The notes under the pieces: model-generated | What the model was told of the DNA's origin: nothing | Database searches by the model: none | What the model saw: only the letters and a program-made list of their open reading frames with translations | Position numbers and translations under genes: made by a program | Part shown: positions 35,625 through 44,169 of the stretch, one piece after another | Numbering within the stretch: position 1 is the stretch's first letter | How the letters are laid out: each line of letters starts with the position of its first letter | Origin: Sphingobacterium allocomposti | GTDB taxonomy: Bacteria; Bacteroidota; Bacteroidia; Sphingobacteriales; Sphingobacteriaceae | NCBI RefSeq assembly: GCF_008124885.1 | Contig: NZ_VNHX01000003.1 | Location: 216,813 to 280,812 of the forward strand | Reading direction: 5' to 3' | DNA length: 64,000 nucleotides

Positions 35625-36026
35625 ATGAACCAGCACGCCAAAATGATAGGCCTGGCCTTAATCGCCGTCCTGTGGGCCAGTTTAACATCCGCACAAGAAC
35701 AACGGATAACCCCAGCCCTTTTCGAAGGGGCAGCCATTGTTGGCTACGCCGACCGGGGCGCCTATATAAACTGTGTCGGCCCGGCTGTTAAATACAGCTT
35801 TTCGAAAAATGCTGTTTTCCTGGGCCTTCTGCCCACATTAAAAATTAAAAGAGATAATACCGGTGACGATAAGCCCAGGAACAGTTTTATAACTCCAACA
35901 TTAGGATTCGGCGTGACTTTCATACACAGGCACCTTGTCCTGCAGCTTCCTTGCTTCTATACTCCAAAAACAACAGTTGAAGATGGGAGGTGGCAACCGG
36001 GCGCCGGAATCGGCTATAAATTTTAA
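35625..36026 (+). CDS. Small exported beta-rich protein of the nitrate locus
   Basis: 133 residues. A signal peptide (MIGLALIAVLWASLTSA-Q) is followed by about 110 residues with alternating strand character (FLGLLPTLKIKRD, FITPTLGFGVTFIHRHLVLQL) ending in GAGIGYKF, a C-terminal aromatic as in outer-membrane beta-barrel strands. At this size it may be a small porin-like or lipid-associated protein. Only 12 bp after the nitrite channel, so probably cotranscribed; a role in nitrate or nitrite passage through the outer membrane is a guess. Confidence 0.7.
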   Translation: MNQHAKMIGLALIAVLWASLTSAQEQRITPALFEGAAIVGYADRGAYINCVGPAVKYSFSKNAVFLGLLPTLKIKRDNTGDDKPRNSFITPTLGFGVTFIHRHLVLQLPCFYTPKTTVEDGRWQPGAGIGYKF

Positions 36027-36067
36027 CAGCGAAGTTCAATTAGAGGGATACAACAGGAGAAAACCAA

Positions 36068-36092
36068 AGCAGGGGCAGTGGGCACCCCTGCT
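36068..36092. terminator. Hairpin between the convergent nir arm and Crp/Fnr gene
   Basis: AGCAGGGG (36068-36075) pairs with CCCCTGCT (36085-36092) across a 9-nt loop. On the minus strand it is followed by TTTGGTTTT, so it best serves the Crp/Fnr gene. The plus-strand tail is poor in T. Confidence 0.55.
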
Positions 36093-36098
36093 CTCCGC

Positions 36099-36788
36099 TT
36101 AACTTTCTTCGGCTACTATCTTCAGAGCCTGTATGTTGCGCAAAAAGATTTTTTTTCCTTTCAAAACAACAAGGCCCTGAGCAACAAGCTCTCCCATTGC
36201 CCTGTATACGGTCTCATAAGTAGTACCGATATATGCTGCAAGATCCGTTTTACTCAACGTTAACCCGATATAACCGTCGGCCGCAGCATCTCCAAACAAC
36301 CGGTATAAAAGTAACAGGCTCCAGGCTATGCGGCCCTTGACCGACAGCCGGACGTTATTACACATCCTCTGTTCCGAAAGTTGGAGCTCATCCGCATAAA
36401 ACAGCATCAGCTGATAACTCAAAGTCGGATTAACGCGCAAAGACAGGAAGAAAAAATTTAGATCAACAAAACAAAGCTCCGTTGGCTCCAGCGCGGTAGC
36501 AGCTATCGGATATACGTCATGATGCGAGGTAACCCCTCTATGCCCCACGATATCGCCCTTCTTTGCAAACCGGACAATCATTTCCTTTTCACCCCATCGT
36601 CGGTGAACCTTAACTATCCCGCTTTGAACAAAGAAAACACCCTTTACAGCTTCGCCCTCGGCGATAAATTGCTGACCTTTCCTCAGCTTGATAGTTGTTC
36701 TATTTAGCGCTATTTGGCCGCGCCAGTCTTCCAGCGTGTGCCTGCACATGAAACAGGAATGGTCGCAATTATGCGCTTTTTTTTTCAT
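36099..36788 (-). CDS. Crp/Fnr family regulator with FNR-like cysteines
   Basis: 229 residues. An N-terminal cysteine cluster C8-x3-C12-x2-C15 and C106 in PTELCFVDL correspond by position to the four [4Fe-4S] ligands of FNR (three N-terminal Cys plus C122), suggesting an oxygen- or NO-sensitive cluster. The cyclic-nucleotide-binding-like beta-roll covers about 25-135. The C-terminal winged helix carries the recognition helix TTYETVYRAMGEL with the E-x3-R pattern of the family. It is convergent with the nir arm and a likely regulator of the nitrate/nitrite locus. The cluster is inferred from cysteine spacing. Confidence 0.88.
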   Translation of the reverse strand: MKKKAHNCDHSCFMCRHTLEDWRGQIALNRTTIKLRKGQQFIAEGEAVKGVFFVQSGIVKVHRRWGEKEMIVRFAKKGDIVGHRGVTSHHDVYPIAATALEPTELCFVDLNFFFLSLRVNPTLSYQLMLFYADELQLSEQRMCNNVRLSVKGRIAWSLLLLYRLFGDAAADGYIGLTLSKTDLAAYIGTTYETVYRAMGELVAQGLVVLKGKKIFLRNIQALKIVAEES

Positions 36789-36858
36789 TCAAAACCCCTT
36801 ATCCTTTGTAGCCAACTCACACGCCGCAACACGTGAGAACGGACTAAAGCTAATCTAT

Positions 36859-37278
36859 TTACCCCGGAAAAAGACCCGCATCCGCTAATATATCGAACGC
36901 CTTAATTACACCTTCTACCTGAACCGGCTCCCGGCTGTATTCCGACCGGGAAAAATACCTGACCCCACCAATCTCCGCCCCCGGAACGACATCATTCAGC
37001 AAAGGATATAAAAAACAATCTTGCTCCATTATCAATCCGATCTCGCCGTACGCCGGCGCCGATATGTGAGCAAAAAGGCGGAGGTCTTCCCGGTTAAGAT
37101 CTACACCCAGCTCTTCCTTGACCTCTCTTATCAACGCTTCTTCTGATGTTTCACCAGCGTCTATTTTTCCGCCGGGCAGATACCACGCTTTTTTATTATT
37201 ACTGAAAGCCAGCAATAACTTATTGTCCCGGATCGTCAGCAGACCTGCGGTAGGTAGCTTTTTTGTTGTCTTTTGCAT
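36859..37278 (-). CDS. NUDIX hydrolase
   Basis: 139 residues from ATG 37278 (an alternative ATG at 37314 adds 12 residues). The NUDIX box is intact: G-x5-E-x7-REVKEELG within LPGGKIDAGETSEEALIR. NUDIX enzymes cleave a nucleoside diphosphate linked to another moiety using Mg2+. The frame stays open far upstream to 37665, but that part is antisense to the four-helix-bundle gene and is not translated. The start region faces that gene divergently. The substrate is unknown. Confidence 0.88.
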   Translation of the reverse strand: MQKTTKKLPTAGLLTIRDNKLLLAFSNNKKAWYLPGGKIDAGETSEEALIREVKEELGVDLNREDLRLFAHISAPAYGEIGLIMEQDCFLYPLLNDVVPGAEIGGVRYFSRSEYSREPVQVEGVIKAFDILADAGLFPG

Positions 37279-37444
37279 CTGGCTCAAAGATATAGCTTTT
37301 AACAATAAACTCATGCCTGCATTGTAAAAAACCAGGCGGCGGAACCCGGATAAATACCTACTTGGGTATGTTAAACACCTTTTTTTACTCAAAATCTCAA
37401 CGGATTGGATAAAAGAGTTGTCCTTAAAAAAAAAGGAACGCATT

Positions 37445-37906
37445 ATGGAAAATACAGCTGAAAAAAACGCCACATTGTTAAATGACCTTATTGAAATCAA
37501 CAATGACCGCATTGAAGGGTACACAAAGGCCATCGAGCTGGTCGACGCTACGAGCGATGCGGACATCATAGCGCTCTTCGAACGCTTTAGACAACAGTCG
37601 CAACAGTTCAAAAACGAGCTGACCCCATTGGTAATAAAAGAAGGGGAAGAGCCAACCGAGAGCACTCGGCTAACCGGAAAGCTCTACCGTCTGTGGATGG
37701 ATGTCAAAATAAACATTCAAGGACACGACCGGAAAAGTATATTGGCTTCCTGTGAAAAAGGGGAAGACGTATTTAAGAAAGTGTACCAGGATGTCCTCGA
37801 GGATATAGATGAGATAGACGAAAGAATCCTAGCGGTAATAGAAAGTCAGGCTGAAGTACAGCTACTTGCCCACAACGAAGTGAAGGCGCTCCGCGACAAG
37901 GCCTAA
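37445..37906 (+). CDS. PA2169-type four-helix-bundle stress protein (DUF2383-like)
   Basis: 153 residues from ATG 37445, with AAGGAA upstream. The sequence is all-helical with ferritin-like spacing (LIEINNDRIEGYTKAIELVDATSDADIIALFERFRQQSQQF, then helices to the C-terminus), matching the PA2169 family. Homologues are small cytoplasmic proteins found with stress genes; the function is not established. It is followed by a strong terminator at 37934 and so forms a single-gene unit. Confidence 0.85.
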   Translation: MENTAEKNATLLNDLIEINNDRIEGYTKAIELVDATSDADIIALFERFRQQSQQFKNELTPLVIKEGEEPTESTRLTGKLYRLWMDVKINIQGHDRKSILASCEKGEDVFKKVYQDVLEDIDEIDERILAVIESQAEVQLLAHNEVKALRDKA

Positions 37907-37933
37907 CCGGAGGGACAGAGCCAACGAGCTAAG

Positions 37934-37956
37934 GAGACTCATATAGAGTCTCTTTT
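37934..37956 (+). terminator. Intrinsic terminator after the four-helix protein gene
   Basis: GAGACTC (37934-37940) pairs with GAGTCTC (37946-37952) around ATATA, followed by TTTT. Confidence 0.8.
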
Positions 37957-37986
37957 GTGCTTATCCATTCCCCTATTGCTGATCGC

Positions 37987-38181
37987 TCAAAAGATTGCGT
38001 AGCAAGGTGTTCCCAACAGCCATATAGCCGCACTGACACTGTCTATTTCCCCACCCTCCATAGAGGCGTGGCCGATTTCAGCACATACATTTTCCGGCAG
38101 AGCTCCCCCGGATTGCTGCTCCCCAGGCATGGGATAGGCAACGTCGTCTTTTTGATCATGTTGCATTTCTTCGTTCTTCAT
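37987..38181 (-). CDS. Small hypothetical protein (64 aa)
   Basis: 64 residues, acidic and polar at the N-terminus (MKNEEMQHDQKDDVAYPMPGEQQ) with a short nonpolar C-terminus (SAAIWLLGTPCYAIF). AAAGG sits upstream of the ATG, and TAGCTTTG, a -7 match, lies about 20 bp further up. No homologue was recognised. Plausible but could be spurious. Confidence 0.4.
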   Translation of the reverse strand: MKNEEMQHDQKDDVAYPMPGEQQSGGALPENVCAEIGHASMEGGEIDSVSAAIWLLGTPCYAIF

Positions 38182-38255
38182 AGTTCGCCTTTCTTTTAGG
38201 TCAAAGCTAAAAGCAATCGTGACAACCTCATGTCAGCAGCGCTACGCGACATTTT

Positions 38256-39506
38256 TTATCTCCGCACACCAGGGCCCACCCTTTTTACGACCGACTCTAT
38301 TACATCCAGCGTCGTGTCAAGCTGCTCTTTGGTATGAAGCGCGGACAAACTCATCCTTATACGGGCATCTTTTTTTGAAACGGCGGGGTACAGAATAGCG
38401 TTAGCATAAATTCCCTGCTTAAAAATCTCCTTGTTCACCTCAACGGTAACGATCGGGTCGCCGAATTTTAACGGGATAATAGCCGATTCGGTATTTCCAA
38501 TATCAACCCCGATGTCGATTAGGTTCATTTTGAAATAAGCCATATTTGTGTTAAGCCGCTCTTTCCAATGAGGTTCCTCATCGATAAGTTCGATAGCTTT
38601 GACAATGCCCAACGTCGTCGCTCCTGCCGTTGCCGAGAATATTTGCTGCCGGGACTGGAATTTCAAAAAAGATGCGTTTTCAGGACTACAGATGACATAA
38701 CCGCCAATGGCTCCAAACGTCTTACTAAACGTACCTGTTAGAAAGTCGACCTCCGACAACAGACCAAGATCTTCTAATGCCCCGCGCCCTGTCTTCCCCA
38801 AAACGCCGATACCGTGGGCATCATCGACCATGAGGTAAACATTGTACTTCTTCGACAAGGCCACGATCTGATCCAGAGGTGCGATATCTCCGTCCTGTGA
38901 ATACACCCCATCGACTATGATCATGCGTGTTCGGTATAGCCCCTCTGTGTTTTTCAGTATACGTTCCAGACTTTCCATATCGTTGTGCATAAAGGTTTTC
39001 TTATTCGTTAGAAGACACCCTTCGTGTACACTCGCGTGCACGGCCATGTCAACAATCGCCAAATCTTCCTTTTGCAGTAGACATTGTAAGGACGCACTAT
39101 TAGCCGTATAGCCCGTCGTGTAAATGACCGAGCAGTCGTCCTCTCTATCGAAGAACGCCGCAATTTTTTTCTCCAGCAGGCGGTGGTAGTCAAAAAAGCC
39201 TCCTATTAACGGCGACGCGCCAGCACCGGTACCATATTCTTCGATCCCACGGATCGCGCTGGCTTTAATTTCCGGATGTTGTGTAAAACCTAGATAATCG
39301 TTAGACACGTAGCTGATAAAGCGCTCTCCAAACAAGCTATCCAGTTTCATTTCCGAATTACAACCGCTTTTCCCCACGACGCGGTAGCTTTGGTAATCAT
39401 CAAACCCCATATATGTAAGATATTGTTTGAATATCTTGGAGCGTTCAGCAAGGTCCATACCTGGGATGTTTTCGAAATCTTTGAAGGTGAGTCTGTCGAA
39501 GTTCAT
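38256..39506 (-). CDS. Alpha-oxoamine synthase (AONS/serine palmitoyltransferase-like)
   Basis: 416-residue PLP enzyme of the alpha-oxoamine synthase family. The PLP Lys is K262 in TGTFSKTFGAIGGY; the Asp of VDDAHGIGVLG and the His of DMAVHASVHEG contact the cofactor. These enzymes condense an amino acid with an acyl-thioester: glycine or alanine in KBL/BioF, serine in sphingolipid synthesis, cysteate in sulfonolipid synthesis. The N-terminal 45 residues (FKDFENIPGMDLAERSKIF) are longer than in BioF. A lipid-related role is attractive in this phylum, but the substrate cannot be decided from sequence. It stands alone. Confidence 0.85.
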   Translation of the reverse strand: MNFDRLTFKDFENIPGMDLAERSKIFKQYLTYMGFDDYQSYRVVGKSGCNSEMKLDSLFGERFISYVSNDYLGFTQHPEIKASAIRGIEEYGTGAGASPLIGGFFDYHRLLEKKIAAFFDREDDCSVIYTTGYTANSASLQCLLQKEDLAIVDMAVHASVHEGCLLTNKKTFMHNDMESLERILKNTEGLYRTRMIIVDGVYSQDGDIAPLDQIVALSKKYNVYLMVDDAHGIGVLGKTGRGALEDLGLLSEVDFLTGTFSKTFGAIGGYVICSPENASFLKFQSRQQIFSATAGATTLGIVKAIELIDEEPHWKERLNTNMAYFKMNLIDIGVDIGNTESAIIPLKFGDPIVTVEVNKEIFKQGIYANAILYPAVSKKDARIRMSLSALHTKEQLDTTLDVIESVVKRVGPGVRR

Positions 39507-39703
39507 AACTTAATTAATATTTGATTAATAAAAAAACCCGTCTGTTTGCCGTGTCATTTCACCTTTAAATTTATCATTTTTTTTTGAGTTCCCCACATTT
39601 CTATTTAAGACTATAAAACTTTCTTTAACACTAATAAAAGAATGAGTTCCTTCTTTTTTTTTAAGCGCATTTACTTATCTTTATCTAGAAAAGAGTAGAA
39701 AAT

Positions 39704-39985
39704 ATGACAGAAATTAAACAAGAAGATGGCCGGAAAGGCAAATTTGAGATTTTCGACGAAGAGCGTCTGGCAGGTGAAATGACCTACACATGGGCAGGCG
39801 ATACCAAGTTTATCATAGATCATACGGAGGTTAAAGAAGGTTTCGAAGGGAAAGGCTTGGGCAAGAAACTCGTTCTCGCTGCCGTCGACTTTGCCCGCTC
39901 AAGAAACGTCAAAATTATGCCTCTTTGCCCTTACGCAAAAAGCGTGTTTGATAAGTCACCTGATCTTAAAGACGTGCTGTTTTAG
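39704..39985 (+). CDS. Short GNAT N-acetyltransferase (YidJ/NATD1-like)
   Basis: 93 residues, the small GNAT class. It contains EGFEGKGLGKKLVLAAVDFARSRN (acetyl-CoA loop) and the conserved MPLCPYAKSVFDKSPDL end. Such proteins acetylate small molecules or proteins; targets are mostly unknown. The ATG at 39704 follows an AT-rich leader with TATCTTTA, close to the -7 consensus. No operon partner. Confidence 0.88.
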   Translation: MTEIKQEDGRKGKFEIFDEERLAGEMTYTWAGDTKFIIDHTEVKEGFEGKGLGKKLVLAAVDFARSRNVKIMPLCPYAKSVFDKSPDLKDVLF

Positions 39986-40084
39986 TTAAAAGCTTGTTAT
40001 AAGCAGCCGTACCATCGCCGCTGACGTCGGTACGGCTACCCGCAGTCGCCTAATCGCGTGAAACCATTAGTGAATGACGGGGTG

Positions 40085-41815
40085 TCAAGGGGATTTCAGG
40101 AGGCGGGCGACCGGATAACGCAGGTGACTCTTTTCGTAGTAAGCCGACTTTTTATAAATCCAGTCCAACTGAAGCCGCCCATTCTGACGCAATTGTTCAT
40201 CCCGCTGTTTTTCGTGCTCCAACTCGTCTCTCCACCCCGGATGCTCCTTCAAAAGCCGCTCGGCCTCTTCTTCGAAGATATACGGCGCGAAATATTCCTT
40301 TTGGGATAATATGGCATCGAAAAAATTCCAGTTAAAGAAGGAGTCGGTAGCAGCGGGTTCAAGCGTCTCGATAATATAGCGCACGGCCTGTTGGTCTGTT
40401 TCTACAATCCAGTCGCCGGCATAAAAAGCCATCCCTCCAACGACGCTTCTCGTCCGCACATTGTCATGCAGATAATGCCCCTCGTACGGTTGCCTGGAAG
40501 TTTGATAGGCCTCTATATAATACGTTTCCACCTCCAGAACGGTATCTCTTTCAAGAGCACGCATCTGTACGCCGTTCAACCTGAGCAACGCAATAACATC
40601 GTCATATGCCTGCGGTATAACATAGGCAACGGGCTTTTTCACGCGTACGTCAGGCTTATAATGATGGTAGTAAGGGATCTGGATAGCTGTCGGTTGCTGA
40701 CGGTCATAAAACAGCCGCTGCGCACCGCTGATATTACTCGCCTTCCGGCCAGCGCGATACCCCAAAAAGGATAGTGTATCAACACTATCTGTATCCAGCT
40801 TCCAGGACAGGGGAAAGATTTCCTGCTTTTGTGCTGCTTCCCTGGTGAGCGTTCTTATCTGCACAAGTGCCTTATGTTCCTCTGCGGTAATCGCCAATAA
40901 ATGGTTCAGCAATACATACATCGCTTTTACACGCTGTTCATACGGCTTCCACATATGGGTCTCGGGCATATACCCAATTGTATGGTGCAGCGCCGCATAG
41001 CCTGTGGAATAACGGGGCGTTTCTAAAAAAGCCACCAGTCCCGATTCCGGCGTTTCCTCTTTGGTGTTAACATAGGGAATCATCGGAATACCGGACTTCT
41101 CCATCCGCTTGTACAGAGGTGCTGTGAACTTTTCCTGCATAAAATCCGATAATGGCGACGATAACTTGTCGGGATGGGTAGCGATTAACGTCATGACGTA
41201 TTGATAATCGGCTCCATTACTCGTATGGGTATCGAAAAAAATGTCAGGATCCCAGGTATGGAAAACGTGCTGGAAAAGTTTGGCGTTACGGGTATCGCTT
41301 TTAATGAAGTCGCGGTTGAGATCGTAATGTTGCCTACTGCCCCGAAATCCGTACGAAACAGGTCCGTTTTGGTTGGCCCTGGAGGTTCCCCGATCCAACA
41401 TTCCCGACACATTATAAACGGGTACTACACAGATGACCACATCAGCAGGAAGTTTATTGCCTAACAAAAGGTCGCGGACAAACATCATGGAAGCGTCGAT
41501 GCCCTCCGGCTCGCCGGGATGTATACCGTTGTTGATCAACATAACAGCTTTACCCTTGGCCTTAATATCTTTCGGGTCGAAATCGCGGTCAGCCGAAAGC
41601 ACAAGCAGGTGTAACGGCTTGCCAACATCCGTCTGTCCCACCTCCATTAATTTGGCCCTTCCGTCCCGGCGTGCGATCTTCTTATAGAAGTCAATAAGCT
41701 CCTCGTAAGTAGAAGTCACATTTCGTTCTGGATCTTGCTCAAAAGCTATTTTTTGTCCGTACACCATTTCATTCGAAATAAAGAGCACAATAATAAGCAG
41801 TACTATCCGACGCAT
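40085..41815 (-). CDS. Exported M14-family zinc carboxypeptidase
   Basis: 576 residues with a signal peptide (RIVLLIIVLFISNEMVYGQ). Zinc ligands His and Glu lie in NGIHPGEPEG (H-x2-E) and the third His in FFDTHTSNGADYQ. Substrate-binding elements such as NRDFIKSDTRN are also visible. The M14 catalytic Glu should be in the ALHHTIGYMPETHMW region. It would trim C-terminal residues from peptides, or act on cell-wall peptides, outside the cytoplasm. The C-terminal 200 residues form an extra beta-rich domain often seen in Bacteroidota members. Confidence 0.88.
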   Translation of the reverse strand: MRRIVLLIIVLFISNEMVYGQKIAFEQDPERNVTSTYEELIDFYKKIARRDGRAKLMEVGQTDVGKPLHLLVLSADRDFDPKDIKAKGKAVMLINNGIHPGEPEGIDASMMFVRDLLLGNKLPADVVICVVPVYNVSGMLDRGTSRANQNGPVSYGFRGSRQHYDLNRDFIKSDTRNAKLFQHVFHTWDPDIFFDTHTSNGADYQYVMTLIATHPDKLSSPLSDFMQEKFTAPLYKRMEKSGIPMIPYVNTKEETPESGLVAFLETPRYSTGYAALHHTIGYMPETHMWKPYEQRVKAMYVLLNHLLAITAEEHKALVQIRTLTREAAQKQEIFPLSWKLDTDSVDTLSFLGYRAGRKASNISGAQRLFYDRQQPTAIQIPYYHHYKPDVRVKKPVAYVIPQAYDDVIALLRLNGVQMRALERDTVLEVETYYIEAYQTSRQPYEGHYLHDNVRTRSVVGGMAFYAGDWIVETDQQAVRYIIETLEPAATDSFFNWNFFDAILSQKEYFAPYIFEEEAERLLKEHPGWRDELEHEKQRDEQLRQNGRLQLDWIYKKSAYYEKSHLRYPVARLLKSP

Positions 41816-41943
41816 TTCATTATCCGGTTAAATATGCCGTAAATATACTCGAATTTGGCGAGGTGCAAATCATGGAGATGGAACCTTTTAGTTATCTGCC
41901 ACGTAAAGCAGCAGAGAAGATAAGTTTTTATTATTTTAGGGGT

Positions 41944-42432
41944 ATGCTCAAGAAATCATTTGCACCCATCGTCCCAGACAACAGCAGGGTTTTAATTTTA
42001 GGTTCTCTTCCGGGCGACCGGTCGTTGACGGAGAATCAATATTATGCACATCCGCAAAACCGCTTCTGGAAGACAATATCCGTTTTGTTCAATACAGCTC
42101 TGCCCACAATATACAGTGAACGGGTAGCCCTATTACACCGGGAAGGCGTCGCGCTATGGGACGTGTGCGAAATGGCCTTTCGCAAGGGAAGTATGGACAC
42201 CGACATTATGCAGGAGGTTCCAAATAAGATTCCGGAATTGTTAGCCGATAACCCCAGCATCAAAGCCGTCTTTTTTAATGGACTGAAAGCACAGAAACTT
42301 TATGACAGATATTTCACGCGCGATCCAGGGCTGCAATATATAACCCTACCAAGCACCAGTCCGGCGAACGCGAGCTTCAACCAGGAAAGACTGCTGGAGA
42401 AATGGCAGCCCGTCCTAGAGGTATTGCGATAA
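41944..42432 (+). CDS. DNA-deoxyinosine/uracil glycosylase (family 6 UDG-like)
   Basis: About 162 residues from ATG 41944 (an earlier in-frame ATG lies in an AT-rich leader). Motifs of the hypoxanthine-DNA glycosylase group: VLILGSLPGDRSLTENQYYAHPQNRFWK at the N-terminus and LPSTSPANAS near the C-terminus. Members remove deaminated purines (hypoxanthine, xanthine) from DNA to start base-excision repair. It ends 56 bp before purM. Confidence 0.85.
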   Translation: MLKKSFAPIVPDNSRVLILGSLPGDRSLTENQYYAHPQNRFWKTISVLFNTALPTIYSERVALLHREGVALWDVCEMAFRKGSMDTDIMQEVPNKIPELLADNPSIKAVFFNGLKAQKLYDRYFTRDPGLQYITLPSTSPANASFNQERLLEKWQPVLEVLR

Positions 42433-42473
42433 GACTTTTTAATTTTCGGTTATAGGAATACCAATGTGTTTGC

Positions 42474-42481
42474 TATTTTTG
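42474..42481 (+). promoter_or_regulatory. -7 element immediately before purM
   Basis: TATTTTTG ends 7 bp before the purM ATG. If used, the mRNA would have almost no 5' untranslated region. The -33 element is not clear. Confidence 0.4.
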
Positions 42482-42488
42482 CAACAAG

Positions 42489-43667
42489 ATGTCAGATTTA
42501 AAATACAATCAAAGGGGCGTTTCCGCGGGGAAAGAGGATGTCCACAATGCTATCAAAAACATTGACAAAGGCTTGTTTCCCAAAGCCTTCTGCAAAATCG
42601 TTCCGGATATCCTCGGGGGCGACCCGGATTGGTGTAATATTATGCATGCTGACGGGGCGGGGACGAAATCTTCGCTGGCGTATGTCTACTGGAAAGAAAC
42701 AGGAGACATTTCTGTATGGCGTGGCATAGCGCAGGACGCTATCATCATGAATATTGACGATCTGCTGTGTGTAGGCGCGCTAGACAACATCTTGCTGTCT
42801 TCGACCATTGGCCGGAATAAAAACCTGATCCCCGGGGAGGTTATTGCCGAAATAATCAATGGTACCGAGGAAATTTTACAAGAACTGAGAGACCTTGGGA
42901 TTGGCATCTACTCGACAGGTGGAGAAACGGCAGATGTTGGTGATCTTGTCCGTACCATTATTGTCGATAGCACCGTAACCTGCCGTATGAAACGAAGCGA
43001 TGTTATCTCCAACGACACTATCAAAGCTGGGAACGTGATCGTTGGTTTAGCATCATATGGTCAGGCGACTTATGAAACAGCCTACAACGGGGGAATGGGA
43101 TCTAACGGACTGACGTCTGCGCGGCACGACGTATTTCATAAATATGTTGCAGAAAAATACCCGGAAAGTTACGACCCGGCAGTACCGTATGAGCTGGTAT
43201 TTTCCGGAGAATGTAAACTGACGGATCAGGTACGGTTAGACGATGGGAAAGAAATAACGGCCGGCAAACTGGTCCTTTCACCAACACGCACATATGCCCC
43301 CGTAATTAAGGCCGTCCTAGACCGTTACCGCCAACAGATTGACGGAATGGTGCACTGCTCCGGAGGCGCTCAGACAAAAGTGCTCCATTTTATCGACAAG
43401 TTACATATCATTAAAGATAACTTATTTCCCACCCCACCTCTTTTCGAGCTTATCCAGCAGCAGTCACAGACAGACTGGAAGGAAATGTATAAAGTCTTTA
43501 ACATGGGGCATCGGATGGAGCTCTACGTACAGGAAGACATAGCAGCCGACATCATTGCTATTTCGGAATCCTTCGGAATCGCGGCTCAGATTGTCGGGCG
43601 GGTAGAAGATTCCGTAGAGAAAAAAGTCACCATCCGCTCACCTCACGGTGAATTCATGTACCAATAA
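42489..43667 (+). CDS. purM: Phosphoribosylformylglycinamidine cyclo-ligase (AIR synthase)
   Basis: 392 residues, Bacteroidota-type PurM. Recognisable segments: YNQRGVSAGKEDVHNAI, the nucleotide-binding MHADGAGTKSSLAY, AIIMNIDDLLCVGA, and YSTGGETADVGDLVRTI. It closes the imidazole ring of FGAM with ATP to give AIR, the fifth step of purine synthesis. Somewhat longer than the E. coli enzyme but usual for this phylum. The protease gene starts 9 bp after its stop, so at least these two genes are likely cotranscribed. Confidence 0.93.
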   Translation: MSDLKYNQRGVSAGKEDVHNAIKNIDKGLFPKAFCKIVPDILGGDPDWCNIMHADGAGTKSSLAYVYWKETGDISVWRGIAQDAIIMNIDDLLCVGALDNILLSSTIGRNKNLIPGEVIAEIINGTEEILQELRDLGIGIYSTGGETADVGDLVRTIIVDSTVTCRMKRSDVISNDTIKAGNVIVGLASYGQATYETAYNGGMGSNGLTSARHDVFHKYVAEKYPESYDPAVPYELVFSGECKLTDQVRLDDGKEITAGKLVLSPTRTYAPVIKAVLDRYRQQIDGMVHCSGGAQTKVLHFIDKLHIIKDNLFPTPPLFELIQQQSQTDWKEMYKVFNMGHRMELYVQEDIAADIIAISESFGIAAQIVGRVEDSVEKKVTIRSPHGEFMYQ

Positions 43668-43676
43668 AGCTCAAAG

Positions 43677-44123
43677 ATGGTCATACTGAAGGAAAAGCGT
43701 ATCATTGGCAGTATCGAAATGGTCGACCTTCCAGAACTGGGACTTTACAATATTTACGCGAAGATCGATACAGGTGCGGAGACATCCGTTTTACATTGCG
43801 AAGATTTCGAAGTCTTTGAAAAGAACGGGCACCGCTTTATTACTTGCTATATAGCCGGCCATCCAGAGAAAAAGGATGCAGATGTCATTCAGCTTACTTT
43901 TCCGATACATAGGGAACGCGTCGTAAAGAGCTCTTTCGGACAAGCGGAAACGCGTTATATTTTCCTGACAAAAATAAAGCTATTCGACACTTTGTTTGAT
44001 ATTAAACTTTCTGTGAGAGACCGTTCATCGATGTCATATCCCATGCTAATAGGAAGAAACTTCATAAGCGGTAAATTTTTGGTAGACGTCTCCAAAAAGC
44101 ATTTGGCCAAAAACACATTCTAA
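43677..44123 (+). CDS. Retropepsin-like aspartic protease (RimK-associated)
   Basis: 148 residues of the putative ATP-dependent zinc protease/retropepsin-like family (PF05618 type). Active-site loop KIDTGAETSVLHC (D-T-G) at about residues 28-40, with the flap and the C-terminal MLIGRNFISGKFLVDVS. It lies directly upstream of a RimK ligase, the usual pairing, and may process or regulate RimK-dependent glutamate tails. 46 bp separates the two. Confidence 0.85.
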   Translation: MVILKEKRIIGSIEMVDLPELGLYNIYAKIDTGAETSVLHCEDFEVFEKNGHRFITCYIAGHPEKKDADVIQLTFPIHRERVVKSSFGQAETRYIFLTKIKLFDTLFDIKLSVRDRSSMSYPMLIGRNFISGKFLVDVSKKHLAKNTF

Positions 44124-44169
44124 AAACTTATTATAGATTCATCTGTTCATAATATAAACAAATCTTTCC

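Noticed and set aside
37279..37665. N-terminal extension of the NUDIX frame
   Set aside because: It runs antisense through the start of the four-helix-bundle gene; the NUDIX domain begins right after the later ATG.
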